In this document: positions 9,287 to 20,256 of the stretch, piece after piece
Numbering within the stretch: the first letter of the stretch is position 1
Layout: each line of letters begins with the position of its first letter
Source of the DNA: Marinobacter sp.
GTDB taxonomy: Bacteria; Pseudomonadota; Gammaproteobacteria; Pseudomonadales; Oleiphilaceae
Assembly: GCA_018402255.1 (NCBI GenBank)
Contig: JAGYIS010000002.1
Coordinates: 1-64,000 of the forward strand
Reading direction: 5' to 3'
DNA: 64,000 nucleotides
Notes under the pieces: model-generated
What the model saw: the letters and a program-made list of their open reading frames with translations, nothing else
The model's database searches: none
What the model was told of the DNA's origin: nothing
Translations under genes and position numbers: made by a program

Positions 9287-10101
9287 CAGAACAATCTTTT
9301 CCTTTCGCTCAGTCCTTTGTCGATCAGCCGGCTGATCTCCGCTTTTACCGCTTCCACTCGTTCGGTCACGCTTTCTTCCGGAATTTCCGCGTTGTCAAAA
9401 TGCATGGGTGGGCCGAAGTTCAAGTGAACTTTTGCCGGGAATATCACGGGCAGGGCAACCGGCACGTAAGGGACGCCCAGCGCGTTTGCCAGTGGCTTGA
9501 TGTTGGCGATCGCTGGGATGGTTTCTTCGCAGCCAACCACGCCGACGGGCACAATTGTGGCGTTGTACTTCATGGCAAGATGCATGAAGCCGTTACCAAA
9601 CCGTTTGAGCTGGTATCGGTCCCGGTACAGCTTGCCTGAGCCACGCACACCTTCGGGAAACACGATTACGGCTTCGTTGTTTTCCAGCATCTTGGCGCAA
9701 TTGACCGGGTCGCCCAGTACGGCGCCCATTTCGTTCAACAGGTTGCCGAGCCAGGGAACGGTCGGGAAAAAGCGCTCAATCATGGCTCGGGGAATACGGG
9801 GGTTCTCAGCTCGTGAAGCCAGAGCGTAGCCGATCAGCAGGCCATCCAGAGGCAGCTGGCCAGAATGGTTGGCAATGATCAGTACCGGGCCCTCTGCCGG
9901 AATGTTTTCAACCCCATCGGCCTGCACACGGAAATACTTCTCATAGATCTGGCGGGTGACGGAGAAGCCGTATTTTATGGCTTCGTTGTTGTAGCCCCAG
10001 GGATCGTAGCCAAGGCTGCCAATGGGTTTGCGGATGCGGTCTATCTGAGCTTCCAGGTCTGCAGGTAACAGTCTGGATTTGAGAAACGATGCCAGGCCCA
10101 T
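9286..10101 (-). CDS. lysophospholipid acyltransferase family protein (PlsC-like)
   Basis: 271-aa glycerolipid acyltransferase-type enzyme. It shows acyltransferase motif I NHSGQLPLD (HX4D catalytic pair) near residue 78 and motif III FPEGVRGSGK near residue 149, in the family order. No strong transmembrane segments, so probably membrane-peripheral. It should transfer an acyl chain to a lysophospholipid or related acceptor; the acceptor is not determinable. It sits between the mutarotase gene (36-nt gap) and the overlapping SDR gene on one strand, probably one transcript. Confidence 0.82.
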   Translation of the reverse strand: MGLASFLKSRLLPADLEAQIDRIRKPIGSLGYDPWGYNNEAIKYGFSVTRQIYEKYFRVQADGVENIPAEGPVLIIANHSGQLPLDGLLIGYALASRAENPRIPRAMIERFFPTVPWLGNLLNEMGAVLGDPVNCAKMLENNEAVIVFPEGVRGSGKLYRDRYQLKRFGNGFMHLAMKYNATIVPVGVVGCEETIPAIANIKPLANALGVPYVPVALPVIFPAKVHLNFGPPMHFDNAEIPEESVTERVEAVKAEISRLIDKGLSERKRLF

Positions 10102-10137
10102 GCCTGCTCCCTGTGTTGGTGGTTACGACGTTGCCGG

Positions 10138-11057
10138 TCAGGCCCGGCCGATAAAAACGCCAAGTGTGTGACTTTGGCCTTCATTTAACACCCGGTAGTC
10201 GCCCGCCGCATTGGCAGTTTCGACACAGAGCATTTTTTGCCAACCGTTGCCCGGAAAGTCTGAAAGGCGTTTTGCCTTGATTGGCCCCGGATTCCAGACC
10301 ACGGTGGAGTCACTGCCGACCGAGGTGAGTTTACGTTTGCCCATGGGCGTCACGACGGTGAGGGGCTCCCCGATTCGTAGATTCGATCGGTTTCGCCGTC
10401 AAAGTAGACCGGTCCCTCCTGGCGGAAGTAGTCCCAGTTCTTGAGCGTATCCATATACTGGCTGTTACCTAACCCGAGAACCCGTGTGCGGGTGATATCC
10501 GTGGTCGGCAGGTAAGTGTGCAGCGCCTGGCTGAAGGCCAGCGGCTGTCGGGACAGGTTGGTGGTGGTCAGGGCTACCTGACAACCGCGAACGGAAAAGC
10601 TGAAAGTCACCAATGCCAGGGCGTGGCCGTGCCATTGATCGGCAAAATCGTCGTTGGCGTTCAAGGACAGGCTGATTTCGACTTCGTGAGCGCTCTCCCG
10701 AACGTCTTCCAGGTGCCAGATCGCTGTGCGGGCAAACCCGTGGGCGGCGGGATTCAGTGCTCGTTTACGGATTTCTGGTGGATTCTTGGCTGGATCACCA
10801 AACCAGGGCCAGCAAATCGGAATGCCGCCACGGATGGCGTGACCGGGTTGAAATCTGGCCAGCTCACTTAACCAGAGCCAGTTATTCTGATCTCTTGGAG
10901 AGTAATGGGTCAACTGGGCGCCTTGCAGGACAATCGTGGCCAAAAATAAAGGATGATGCACCTCAAGGGCTTCAAGTTGCCCGATGGTACGCCAGCGTGT
11001 AAATGACCACTGCCCGGGGGTGACGGGGACCGGCGGTTTGTTACTGCTTTCAGCCAT
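10138..11057 (-). CDS. D-hexose-6-phosphate mutarotase (YeaD-like), frameshifted
   Basis: Aldose-1-epimerase-fold enzyme expected to interconvert anomers of glucose-6-phosphate. The first frame (from ATG 11057) carries the family hallmarks RGGIPICWPWFG and AAHGFAR. Near 10366-10372, in a run of C, one base is missing. The second frame supplies the conserved C-terminal part (VVWNPGP, LCVETAN) to the stop at 10138. Restoring one base gives about 306 aa, close to the family's usual 290-300. I read this as one gene with an assembly error or a recent mutation, because both halves are intact. Confidence 0.82.
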
Positions 11058-11166
11058 GATGAGGTGGATCGTCCTTAAGGGTATCTGCTTACTCAGAGAG
11101 TAAATTAAAACCGTTCCGTCGGCGAGTTTGATCATACAATAACCGAAAAATTCAGGAGCCGCGTTG

Positions 11167-11928
11167 ATGGATGCCCAAAATAATGACGCTGTGATTGTCC
11201 CGTTGTCAGAACCGCTGTTGGAACGCTCGGCAGGTGTGCTGAATGCGGCCGTTGGCGATGCCGTGGCTGGCGGTGATGAATCGGGTTCATTGGCGTGCCA
11301 TGTGGATGAGCAGTGGCTGGACGACTTGGCAGACGCTTTGAGCGAGCAGGCATGGCTGGGGGTCGATTTAACGGCCCGACTGCCGGAAGGTTTGCTGGCG
11401 GCCTTGTTGAACGAAGTGACCATTCTGGACAAAACCGACGCTATGAACCGCGCTGGCATTGGGCGCGGAGCTGATCTGGTTAAAGACCGCAGTGTGCGCC
11501 GCGACAAGATTGCCTGGCTGGAAGGGTGCAGTGAGCCCCAGGCGTTGTTGTTCAGCTTTCTCGAACAGCTCAAGGCTGGCCTCAACCAACGGCTATTCCT
11601 GGGGCTGAAGCGGTTCGAAGCCCACTATGCAACCTATCAGAGTGGCGATTTTTATAAGCGCCACGTGGACAGCTTTCGGGGTCGTGCCTCTCGAGTGATC
11701 AGTCTGGTGCTGTATCTGAATGACGACTGGGGACTGGAAGACGGTGGCGAGTTGCAGGTATTCAGTTCTCACGATGAATCTCGACCGGTAGGGTTAGTGC
11801 GTCCTGAGTCGGGCCGGGCTGTGCTGTTCCTGAGCGAAGAGGTGCCCCATGAAGTGTTGCAGGCTAGGCGTACCCGGTACAGCGTTGCCTGCTGGTTTCG
11901 GCAGGACGAAGTGCCCCTGCCGCTATAG
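11167..11928 (+). CDS. 2OG-Fe(II) oxygenase family protein
   Basis: 253-aa protein whose C-terminal half is a prolyl-4-hydroxylase-like 2-oxoglutarate/Fe(II) dioxygenase: HVD near residue 164 and a distal His in VPHEVL near 232 form the 2-His-1-Asp iron site, with a nearby Arg for 2-oxoglutarate. The N-terminal third has no recognisable domain. AGGAG lies 8 nt upstream of ATG 11167, which is better than the TTG codon just before it. It lies alone between the divergent mutarotase gene and ffs. Substrate (protein prolyl residue or small molecule) is unknown. Confidence 0.8.
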   Translation: MDAQNNDAVIVPLSEPLLERSAGVLNAAVGDAVAGGDESGSLACHVDEQWLDDLADALSEQAWLGVDLTARLPEGLLAALLNEVTILDKTDAMNRAGIGRGADLVKDRSVRRDKIAWLEGCSEPQALLFSFLEQLKAGLNQRLFLGLKRFEAHYATYQSGDFYKRHVDSFRGRASRVISLVLYLNDDWGLEDGGELQVFSSHDESRPVGLVRPESGRAVLFLSEEVPHEVLQARRTRYSVACWFRQDEVPLPL

Positions 11929-11932
11929 GGCG

Positions 11933-11961
11933 TTGTAGTCCACAAACCCTTCTGCTACTAT
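11933..11961 (+). promoter_or_regulatory. sigma-70 promoter of ffs
   Basis: -35 TTGTAG, 17-bp spacer, -10 TACTAT. It would start transcription near 11968, leaving a short leader before the SRP RNA, consistent with 5-prime processing of 4.5S RNA. Confidence 0.65.
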
Positions 11962-12000
11962 GCGCGCCGCTTTCGGGGAAATGTCCCGGAACGCCGTTAT

Positions 12001-12110
12001 GGTGGCCCCATTGGTGCCTCCGCAACATGAAACCGTCAACCCGGTCAGGCCCGGAAGGGAGCAGCCGAAGCGGTGGATGTGTGTGCCGGAGGATCGCTGA
12101 TGGGGTCACC
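12001..12110 (+). ncRNA. ffs: 4.5S signal recognition particle RNA
   Basis: The small bacterial SRP RNA, partner of Ffh in co-translational targeting. The conserved apical segment GGTCAGGCCCGGAAGGGAGC (12044-12063), followed by AGCC, contains the GGAA tetraloop-type element and the symmetric loop that binds the Ffh M domain. The ends GGTGGCCCCA (12001-12010) and TGGGGTCACC (12101-12110) pair with one wobble, closing the long hairpin. Size is about 110 nt, as in E. coli. It lies immediately upstream of dnaX, a common place for ffs in this group. Confidence 0.93.
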
Positions 12111-12220
12111 CCCAGATTTGCGCCCCCCCTTTACGTTCGTTTTCCCGAGATCAGCTTTGCTTCTTCTGAATGCCGGTACATGTTATTGTTAGCACCGGAT
12201 TTTTCACCAGTTGATGGATC

Positions 12221-14101
12221 ATGAGCTACCAGGTTTTAGCCCGAAAATGGCGTCCCCGTACCTTTCAGGACATGGTAGGGCAAGAGCATGTTTTACAGGC
12301 CCTTGTCCATGCACTGGAACACCAGCGCCTGCACCATGCCTATCTGTTTACCGGCACCCGGGGTGTTGGTAAAACGACCATTGGCCGTTTGCTGGCCCGT
12401 TGCCTCAATTGTGAAACCGGTATCACGCCCAATCCCTGTGGTGAATGCGACAGCTGCAAGGAAATACTGGAAGGCCGCTTTGTTGATCTGATTGAAATTG
12501 ACGCAGCCTCTCGCACCGGCGTTGACGATATGCGGGAGCTGACGGATAACGTTCAGTATTCCCCCAGCCGTGGCCGTTACAAGGTGTACCTGATCGACGA
12601 GGTGCACATGCTCACCAATCAGTCGTTCAACGCCTTCCTGAAAACGCTGGAAGAACCTCCGGAACACGTCAAATTCCTGCTTGCCACGACCGACCCGCAG
12701 AAGTTGCCGGTAACGGTATTGTCTCGCTGTTTGCAGTTCAACCTGAAGCGGATGACGCCAGAGCACATCGTCGGCCACCTGAAACATGTGCTGACGGAAG
12801 AACAGATCCCGTTTGAAGACCCTGCATTGTGGTTGTTGGCGCGGGCCGCGGACGGCAGTATGCGGGATGCCCTGAGCCTGACCGATCAGGCCATAGCTTT
12901 CGGCAATCAGAATCTTGCGGCCAGTGATGTCAGCAATATGCTTGGCACCATTGATCAGCGTGACATTGAACGGATTGTTGCGACTCTGGTGGAGCGTGAT
13001 GGCCCGGGCCTGCTGGCAGAAATCAGCCGAATCTCGGATTTTGCTCCGGATTACGCCATCATTCTTGCGGACCTCTTGTCTCTGTTTCATCGCGTTACCA
13101 TGGAGCAGGTGGTTCCCGGCAGCGCCGACAACTCGCTTGGCGATGCCGCTCAGGTTCAGGCCCTTGCCCGCAAGCTGAGCGCTGAAGATGCCCAGTTGTT
13201 TTACCAGACGGCGTTGATGGGTCGAAAAGATCTGGCGGTGACACCGGATGCCCGCATGGGCTTTGAGATGACCCTGCTGAGAATGCTGGCATTCCGCCCG
13301 GGCGCGGATCGTCGTGAGCCACCGGCGATTTCTTCCGGTGGTGCCGGCGACAGCGCAGGCCGCGCGGACCCCGAGCCCGAGCCTGCGGCGCAGCCCCTGA
13401 CACCGGCACAATTGACGGCACCCCCAATTTTGTCTGAGCCAGTACCAGAGCCCGAGCCTTCGCCGCAACCTGCCCAGCCAGAGCCGGTTGCACAGATGCC
13501 AGAGCCCCCGGTGATGGATGTGCCGCCCTGGGAACCTGATGCCGATGACCAGCCGGTCGAGCCTGGCCCGGATATCAACCAGTCGCCGGTCTGGGATGAA
13601 CCGCCATCACCGATGGCACCATTGGAACCCGGCGATTCTCAGCCGGTCGAAGCACAGACGGCACCTTCTGATGCACCGGAAGAGCCGGTTGAACCTGCGC
13701 CAGCAACGGTCGATGGGTTCGTCTGGGAGCGGGATTTTCGAACACTGGACATTAACGGTATGCCGGGTAATTTGGCCAGTTACAGTGCGATGGTCATGGA
13801 TGGGCAAACGGTGGTGTTAACGCTGGATGAAGGGCACTTTCGGCTGTTGAATGCCCGTCATGAAGAAAAAATTCTGGCAGGCTTGAGATCTCGCTTTGGT
13901 GACGCCACACAGTTAAAGATAGAGCAGGGCACTCCGGGTCTTCATACCCCGGCTGCCTGGGAAGAGCGCCAGCGTGTAGCCAGGCAGAAGTCGGCAGAGG
14001 ACTCTATCCGGCAAGATCCGCTGGTGAAAAGCATTGTTGAACGATTTGAAGGGCGGGTTGTAGAAGAAAGCATCCGCCCTGTCGAAACAGGTAGGAGATA
14101 G
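12221..14101 (+). CDS. dnaX: DNA polymerase III subunits gamma and tau
   Basis: 626-aa clamp-loader ATPase. Walker A GTRGVGKT is near residues 45-52, a zinc module of four Cys spans about 64-79, and DEVHM is the Walker B region. Sensor and collar domains follow to about residue 370. A long Pro/Glu-rich linker (about 380-490) leads to the tau-type C-terminal domain that contacts the polymerase and DnaB. I see no A AAA AAG slippery heptamer after the ATPase core. First gene of dnaX-ybaB-recR, the classical replication/recombination operon. Confidence 0.96.
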   Translation: MSYQVLARKWRPRTFQDMVGQEHVLQALVHALEHQRLHHAYLFTGTRGVGKTTIGRLLARCLNCETGITPNPCGECDSCKEILEGRFVDLIEIDAASRTGVDDMRELTDNVQYSPSRGRYKVYLIDEVHMLTNQSFNAFLKTLEEPPEHVKFLLATTDPQKLPVTVLSRCLQFNLKRMTPEHIVGHLKHVLTEEQIPFEDPALWLLARAADGSMRDALSLTDQAIAFGNQNLAASDVSNMLGTIDQRDIERIVATLVERDGPGLLAEISRISDFAPDYAIILADLLSLFHRVTMEQVVPGSADNSLGDAAQVQALARKLSAEDAQLFYQTALMGRKDLAVTPDARMGFEMTLLRMLAFRPGADRREPPAISSGGAGDSAGRADPEPEPAAQPLTPAQLTAPPILSEPVPEPEPSPQPAQPEPVAQMPEPPVMDVPPWEPDADDQPVEPGPDINQSPVWDEPPSPMAPLEPGDSQPVEAQTAPSDAPEEPVEPAPATVDGFVWERDFRTLDINGMPGNLASYSAMVMDGQTVVLTLDEGHFRLLNARHEEKILAGLRSRFGDATQLKIEQGTPGLHTPAAWEERQRVARQKSAEDSIRQDPLVKSIVERFEGRVVEESIRPVETGRR

Positions 14102-14105
14102 ACTC

Positions 14106-14429
14106 ATGATGAATAATATGGGCGATTTGATGAAGAAGGCCCAGCAGATGCAAGAGCAGATGCAGAAGGCCCAGGAAGAAGCGGCGAAGGCTGAGGTTGT
14201 TGGTGAATCCGGTGCAGGCCTGGTCAAAGTAACCATGAATGGCCGTCACGATGTGCGCAAGGTCGACATCGATCCGTCGCTGTTGACCGAAGACAAAGAA
14301 ATTCTTGAAGACCTGTTGGCGGCAGCCGTGAACGACGCTGTGCGTCGGGTTGAGGCCAACCAGAAAGAACAAATGTCTGGCATGATGTCGGGTATGGGTA
14401 TGCCTCCCGGCTTCAAGATGCCGTTCTAG
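14106..14429 (+). CDS. ybaB: YbaB/EbfC family nucleoid-associated protein
   Basis: 107-aa small DNA-binding protein. An N-terminal Met/Gln/Lys-rich helix is followed by the beta-sheet core with [15 protein letters not shown] and a short C-terminal Met/Gly-rich tail, matching the family's length. TAGGAG precedes the start. Sits between dnaX and recR, its standard position. Binds DNA as a dimer; its precise physiological role is not settled. Confidence 0.94.
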   Translation: MMNNMGDLMKKAQQMQEQMQKAQEEAAKAEVVGESGAGLVKVTMNGRHDVRKVDIDPSLLTEDKEILEDLLAAAVNDAVRRVEANQKEQMSGMMSGMGMPPGFKMPF

Positions 14430-14468
14430 GTTACTGCCGTCGTCTGCCATAGTCTTTGAGGAGCGTTC

Positions 14469-15071
14469 ATGGCATTCAGCCCCCTGGTTGATGAGTTGGT
14501 CGAGTCCCTTCGGTGTTTACCGGGGGTCGGCCAGAAAACCGCACAACGAATGGCGTTCCATCTGCTGGAGCGTGGCCGTTCTGGCGGCATCCGTCTTTCC
14601 ACGGCCCTGAGCCAGGCGATGGATGGCGTTCGCCGTTGCGACAGTTGTCAGAACTTTTCCGATACCGAGATTTGCCAGATTTGCGAGAAACCCGCTCGCC
14701 GGACCGGCACTCTGTGCGTGGTGGAAAGTCCTTCCGACCTGCTGGCCATTGAGCAGGCTGGAGACTACCGGGGCAGCTATTTTGTCCTGATGGGGCATTT
14801 GTCACCCATTGATGGCGTGGGTCCTGAGGAAATCGGGATTGAGCGTTTGCTGCGGCGGGTTCGAGAAGAGGGTGTGACCGAGCTGATACTGGCCACCAAT
14901 CCGACTGTTGAAGGTGAGGCAACCGCACATTACATAGCAGACCGGCTGGATGGCCAGAATATCCTGATCACGCGCCTGGCCCACGGTATACCAGTGGGTG
15001 GCGAGTTAGGCTATGTGGATGGCTTTACCCTTACCCACGCATTCCGGGGCCGCAAGCCCCTGTCTGATTAA
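14469..15071 (+). CDS. recR: recombination mediator protein RecR
   Basis: 200-aa protein of the RecFOR pathway, which loads RecA on gapped DNA. A helix-hairpin-helix comes first ([11 protein letters not shown]), then a Cys4 zinc finger (CDSC...CQIC, about residues 57-72), then a Toprim domain with [12 protein letters not shown], and finally the Walker-like C terminus. Length is typical. GAGGAG lies 6 nt before the ATG. It forms one cluster with dnaX and ybaB. Confidence 0.96.
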   Translation: MAFSPLVDELVESLRCLPGVGQKTAQRMAFHLLERGRSGGIRLSTALSQAMDGVRRCDSCQNFSDTEICQICEKPARRTGTLCVVESPSDLLAIEQAGDYRGSYFVLMGHLSPIDGVGPEEIGIERLLRRVREEGVTELILATNPTVEGEATAHYIADRLDGQNILITRLAHGIPVGGELGYVDGFTLTHAFRGRKPLSD

Positions 15072-15087
15072 CGTTTCAGGTTTCCCC

Positions 15088-16239
15088 ATGACTCAGATTG
15101 CATCGGCCGTTACCGTTCCTCCGGCCCCGGATACCGTTCGCTGGATTCGCGAACCAGGCACGCTGGACCAATGGTTGGCGAATTTGACCGCCGGTGCAGC
15201 CGTGGTACTGGATACCGAATTTGAGCGGGTGTCGACATTCTACCCGATTCCCGGACTGGTTCAGTTAGGCGCCGAGGGCGAGTTCTGGTTGCTAGATCCG
15301 GACGTGGCGGAAGCGTCTGAGGGCTTCAGGCAGATGCTGGCAGATCCGCAACGTCCGAAGTTGCTGTATGCCATGAGTGAGGATCTTGAATTGTTCCGGC
15401 ATTGGTTGGGCGTGGCACCGCAGGGCCTGCTGGATCTTCAGATCGGCGCAGCCTTGGCGGGTGCCGGTTTTTCCGTGGGTTATGCGCGATTGGTTGAATC
15501 GCTGTTTGGCGAAGCGCTGGACAAATCGTTTACCCGTTCGGACTGGCTGGCCAGGCCGCTAAGCCCGGAGCAAGAGCGATACGCTATTGATGACATCCGG
15601 TTTCTGCAACCGCTCCATACCTGGGTGAGTGAGCAACTGCGGGAGCGCGGCCTGGAGCAGGCGATGGCGGATGAATCCCGCCGCTTTGCGGACGAAGCCG
15701 GCCAGCAGGAAGTGCCTGAGCAACATTACCTGAAGTTGCGAGGCGGCTGGACACTGGCACCGGAACAACAAGCCGTCTTGAAGGCTCTGGTCACCTGGCG
15801 CGAAGCCGAGTGTCGTCAGCTCGACCGGCCCCGAAATCGGGTGTTGAACGATGCACTGTTAATCGCCATAGCCGAGCGCTGCCCGGAGTCTCTCAGAGCA
15901 CTCAATGATGTACAGGGTGTGCCCGGTGGCATTGTAAAACGCTACGGCGAGCACCTGTTAGGGCTTGTTCGTGAGGCCAGAGAATCGGACCATGCCAGTC
16001 TTGAGCGGATACCCCGGCCTTTAACCCGTGATGAGCAGGCGTTTTATAAGACGATCAAGCGCTACTTTAAGAAGGTCGCAGAAGCGACTGATATACCTAT
16101 TGAATTGCTTGCGCCAAGAAAGCGCCTGGAAGCCGTTGTCCAGGACCGGACGCTGGTCGGAAATAGATTTTTTGAGGGCTGGCGCAAAGAGCTGATGGCG
16201 CCGGTGCTACCTGAACTCGAGGAACTTCTGAAACAATGA
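15088..16239 (+). CDS. rnd: ribonuclease D
   Basis: 383-aa 3-prime to 5-prime exoribonuclease acting on tRNA precursors and other stable RNAs. DEDD motifs are visible: DTEFERVSTFYP (Exo I), SEDLELF (Exo II) and RYAIDDIRFL (Exo III, Y-type). An HRDC domain follows (about 210-290). ATG 15088 is chosen over an earlier in-frame ATG inside recR because family proteins begin near this point. Its stop overlaps the start of ycgL. Confidence 0.93.
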   Translation: MTQIASAVTVPPAPDTVRWIREPGTLDQWLANLTAGAAVVLDTEFERVSTFYPIPGLVQLGAEGEFWLLDPDVAEASEGFRQMLADPQRPKLLYAMSEDLELFRHWLGVAPQGLLDLQIGAALAGAGFSVGYARLVESLFGEALDKSFTRSDWLARPLSPEQERYAIDDIRFLQPLHTWVSEQLRERGLEQAMADESRRFADEAGQQEVPEQHYLKLRGGWTLAPEQQAVLKALVTWREAECRQLDRPRNRVLNDALLIAIAERCPESLRALNDVQGVPGGIVKRYGEHLLGLVREARESDHASLERIPRPLTRDEQAFYKTIKRYFKKVAEATDIPIELLAPRKRLEAVVQDRTLVGNRFFEGWRKELMAPVLPELEELLKQ

Positions 16240-16529
16240 AAGACCGTGAATTTGTGTCGGTGTTCCGCAGCAGCAAGAAAAGCGACACCTATCTGTACGT
16301 TCGACGGGGCCAGAAGTGGGACGAGCTGCCCGAGGCCCTGCGCTCGATCTTCGGGCAACCGGTCCATGCCATGGACCTGCTCTTGAGCCCGGACAAAACA
16401 CTGGCCAGAACCTCCGGTAAAGAGGTGCTGGATGCCTTGGCAGAGAAGGATTTCTTCTTGCAAATGCCTGAAGAAACGGAAACCTACATTGTTGATTTTC
16501 GCCGTAAAGCTGAGCAGCGCGGCAAATGA
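16236..16529 (+). CDS. ycgL: YcgL domain-containing protein
   Basis: 97-aa cytoplasmic protein of the YcgL family, a small alpha/beta fold without known activity. The hallmark central block (about residues 22-60) with SKKSDTYLYV and FGQPVHAMDLLL is present. Overlaps rnd by 4 nt (ATGA) and ycgN by 4 nt, so these are translationally coupled; the rnd-ycgL-ycgN order is common in pseudomonads and relatives. Confidence 0.9.
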   Translation: MKDREFVSVFRSSKKSDTYLYVRRGQKWDELPEALRSIFGQPVHAMDLLLSPDKTLARTSGKEVLDALAEKDFFLQMPEETETYIVDFRRKAEQRGK

Positions 16530-16972
16530 TCGCACAGATTCCCTTCTGGCAGCGCAAACGCTTGCATGAGATGACTCAATCAGAGTGGGAATCCCTGTGT
16601 GATGGTTGTGGGCAGTGTTGCCTGCAAAAGCTCGAAGACGAGGATACCGGTGAGGTTTACCACACCGATCTGGTTTGTCGTTACATGGACAGTCAAACCT
16701 GCCGTTGTACGGTGTACTCTGAACGCTTGAAAAAAGTGCCCGGGTGCACGGTGCTGGCGCCAGATACGGTCAGTCAATATCAGTGGTTACCCTATACCTG
16801 TGCCTACCGTACCCTGGCTGAAAGCCGGCCACTGGCTGACTGGCATCCGTTGCGCTCTGGCGATCCGCAGTCTGTTCACCAGGCAGGCGTGTCCGTTCAG
16901 GGCAAGGTGATTTCTGAAGATCGTGTTCTGGAAGAAGACTGGGAAGACCACATAATTCATTGGGTTTTGTAA
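16526..16972 (+). CDS. ycgN: YcgN family cysteine-cluster protein (UPF0260)
   Basis: 148-aa protein with the conserved cysteine cluster CDGCGQCC near residue 29, then CRYMD, CRCTVY and PGCTVL. Cysteine spacing resembles metal- or Fe-S-binding CxxCxxCC families; the function is not established. Starts inside the ycgL stop. Its own stop overlaps the next ATG (TAATG). Confidence 0.9.
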   Translation: MIAQIPFWQRKRLHEMTQSEWESLCDGCGQCCLQKLEDEDTGEVYHTDLVCRYMDSQTCRCTVYSERLKKVPGCTVLAPDTVSQYQWLPYTCAYRTLAESRPLADWHPLRSGDPQSVHQAGVSVQGKVISEDRVLEEDWEDHIIHWVL

Positions 16973-17316
16973 TGATCGATACTGATGCGTCTTTAGCGTA
17001 TGGAATATTCTGGGCAGCCTATGCGGTCGCCTTTGTCGTGTTTTTCTACATGATGAAGTCGTTATTCCGGCTGCTGCCTTTTTACGGTTTGCGCACGCTG
17101 TTGCTTGCGGCGTTGGTGGTGTTGCTGCTGACCCCGGTGGAATCAGCTGAACTGGCAAACTGGTGGATCCCCGCCTGGTTGTTTGCCGGTTACGAATTGA
17201 TTCTGGGTGACGCAGCCGCAGCGGGCAGGGCGATCTTCAATTTCTCCATAGCGGCGATTGTCATGTTGCTGGTTTGGATTCTGGATCTTGTGCGTTACCG
17301 TCTGGTACGCAAATAA
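16972..17316 (+). CDS. small membrane protein of unknown function
   Basis: 114-aa protein with about three hydrophobic segments (roughly residues 8-26, 38-54 and 82-106) separated by short loops. ATG 16972 overlaps the ycgN stop by one base. It continues the rnd operon and is followed 38 nt later by the VWA gene. I recognise no domain; it could be a partner of the downstream VWA membrane protein, but that rests only on position. Confidence 0.75.
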   Translation: MIDTDASLAYGIFWAAYAVAFVVFFYMMKSLFRLLPFYGLRTLLLAALVVLLLTPVESAELANWWIPAWLFAGYELILGDAAAAGRAIFNFSIAAIVMLLVWILDLVRYRLVRK

Positions 17317-17354
17317 TCAGTCACCTCAATAACAACAGACAGGCAACAGTCGCC

Positions 17355-19373
<2,019 letters not shown>

Positions 19374-19391
19374 CCAACAGGAAACAGACAC

Positions 19392-20234
19392 ATGAAGTTT
19401 ACCGGTACCGATAAATACGTAGCCACCGATGACATGCAGATGGCGGTTAACGCTGCCATTGCACTCCAGCGTCCGTTGCTGATCAAAGGCGAGCCCGGCA
19501 CCGGTAAAACCCTGCTGGCGGAAGAGATTGCATCAGCCCTGGGCATGCGCCTGATTCCGTGGCACATCAAGTCCACCACCAAGGCCCAGCAGGGCCTGTA
19601 CGAGTACGATGCGGTATCGCGCCTTCGGGATTCCCAGTTGGGCGACGAGAAGGTCAAAGATATTCGCAATTACATCGTCAAAGGCAAGCTGTGGGAGGCG
19701 TTCGAAGCCGATGATCAGGTTGTGCTGCTAATCGATGAAATTGATAAAGCCGACATCGAATTCCCGAACGACCTCCTGCTGGAACTGGACCGCATGGAGT
19801 TCTACGTCTACGAGACTCAGGAATTTGTGAAGGCCCACAAGCGTCCGATTGTGGTGATCACCAGTAACAACGAGAAAGAACTGCCCGACGCTTTCCTGCG
19901 CCGCTGCTTTTTCCATTACATCAGCTTCCCTGACCACGACACCATGAAAGAGATCGTGGACGTGCATTTTCCGGGCCTGCAGCAGCAGGTGGTCCGTGAT
20001 GCGCTGGAGGTGTTCTTTGATGTGCGTAAAGTGCCGGGTCTGAAAAAGAAGCCGTCAACCTCAGAGCTGATCGACTGGCTGAAGTTGTTGATGGCCGATG
20101 AGTTGTCTGCCAAGGCCCTGCAGGAGAAAGACAGCAGCTCTGCGTTGCCACCGTTGTACGGCGCCCTGGTCAAGAACGAGCAGGATGTTCACCTGCTGCA
20201 GAAGCTGGCGTTTATGGCACGTCGCCGCAACTGA
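19392..20234 (+). CDS. MoxR-family AAA+ ATPase
   Basis: 280-aa AAA+ ATPase. Walker A GEPGTGKT is near residue 33, Walker B LLIDEIDKAD near 111, and sensor 1 ITSNNEKELPD near 156. MoxR-type ATPases remodel or activate partner proteins together with VWA proteins; the downstream CoxE-like gene (22-nt gap) and the upstream VWA gene (18-nt gap) are the likely partners. Cytoplasmic. The best-studied relatives mature CO dehydrogenase (CoxD), but no such enzyme is in the window. Confidence 0.9.
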   Translation: MKFTGTDKYVATDDMQMAVNAAIALQRPLLIKGEPGTGKTLLAEEIASALGMRLIPWHIKSTTKAQQGLYEYDAVSRLRDSQLGDEKVKDIRNYIVKGKLWEAFEADDQVVLLIDEIDKADIEFPNDLLLELDRMEFYVYETQEFVKAHKRPIVVITSNNEKELPDAFLRRCFFHYISFPDHDTMKEIVDVHFPGLQQQVVRDALEVFFDVRKVPGLKKKPSTSELIDWLKLLMADELSAKALQEKDSSSALPPLYGALVKNEQDVHLLQKLAFMARRRN

Positions 20235-20256
20235 TCACTGGCAAGAGTTCTGCGTT

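Noticed and set aside
12293..13468. Minus-strand open frame opposite dnaX
   Set aside because: Antisense shadow of a conserved gene; no SD, no recognisable protein features.
13862..13871. A-rich stretch in dnaX as a slippery site
   Set aside because: In frame it reads A AAA ATT, which does not fit X XXY YYZ slippage, and it lies too near the C terminus to make gamma.
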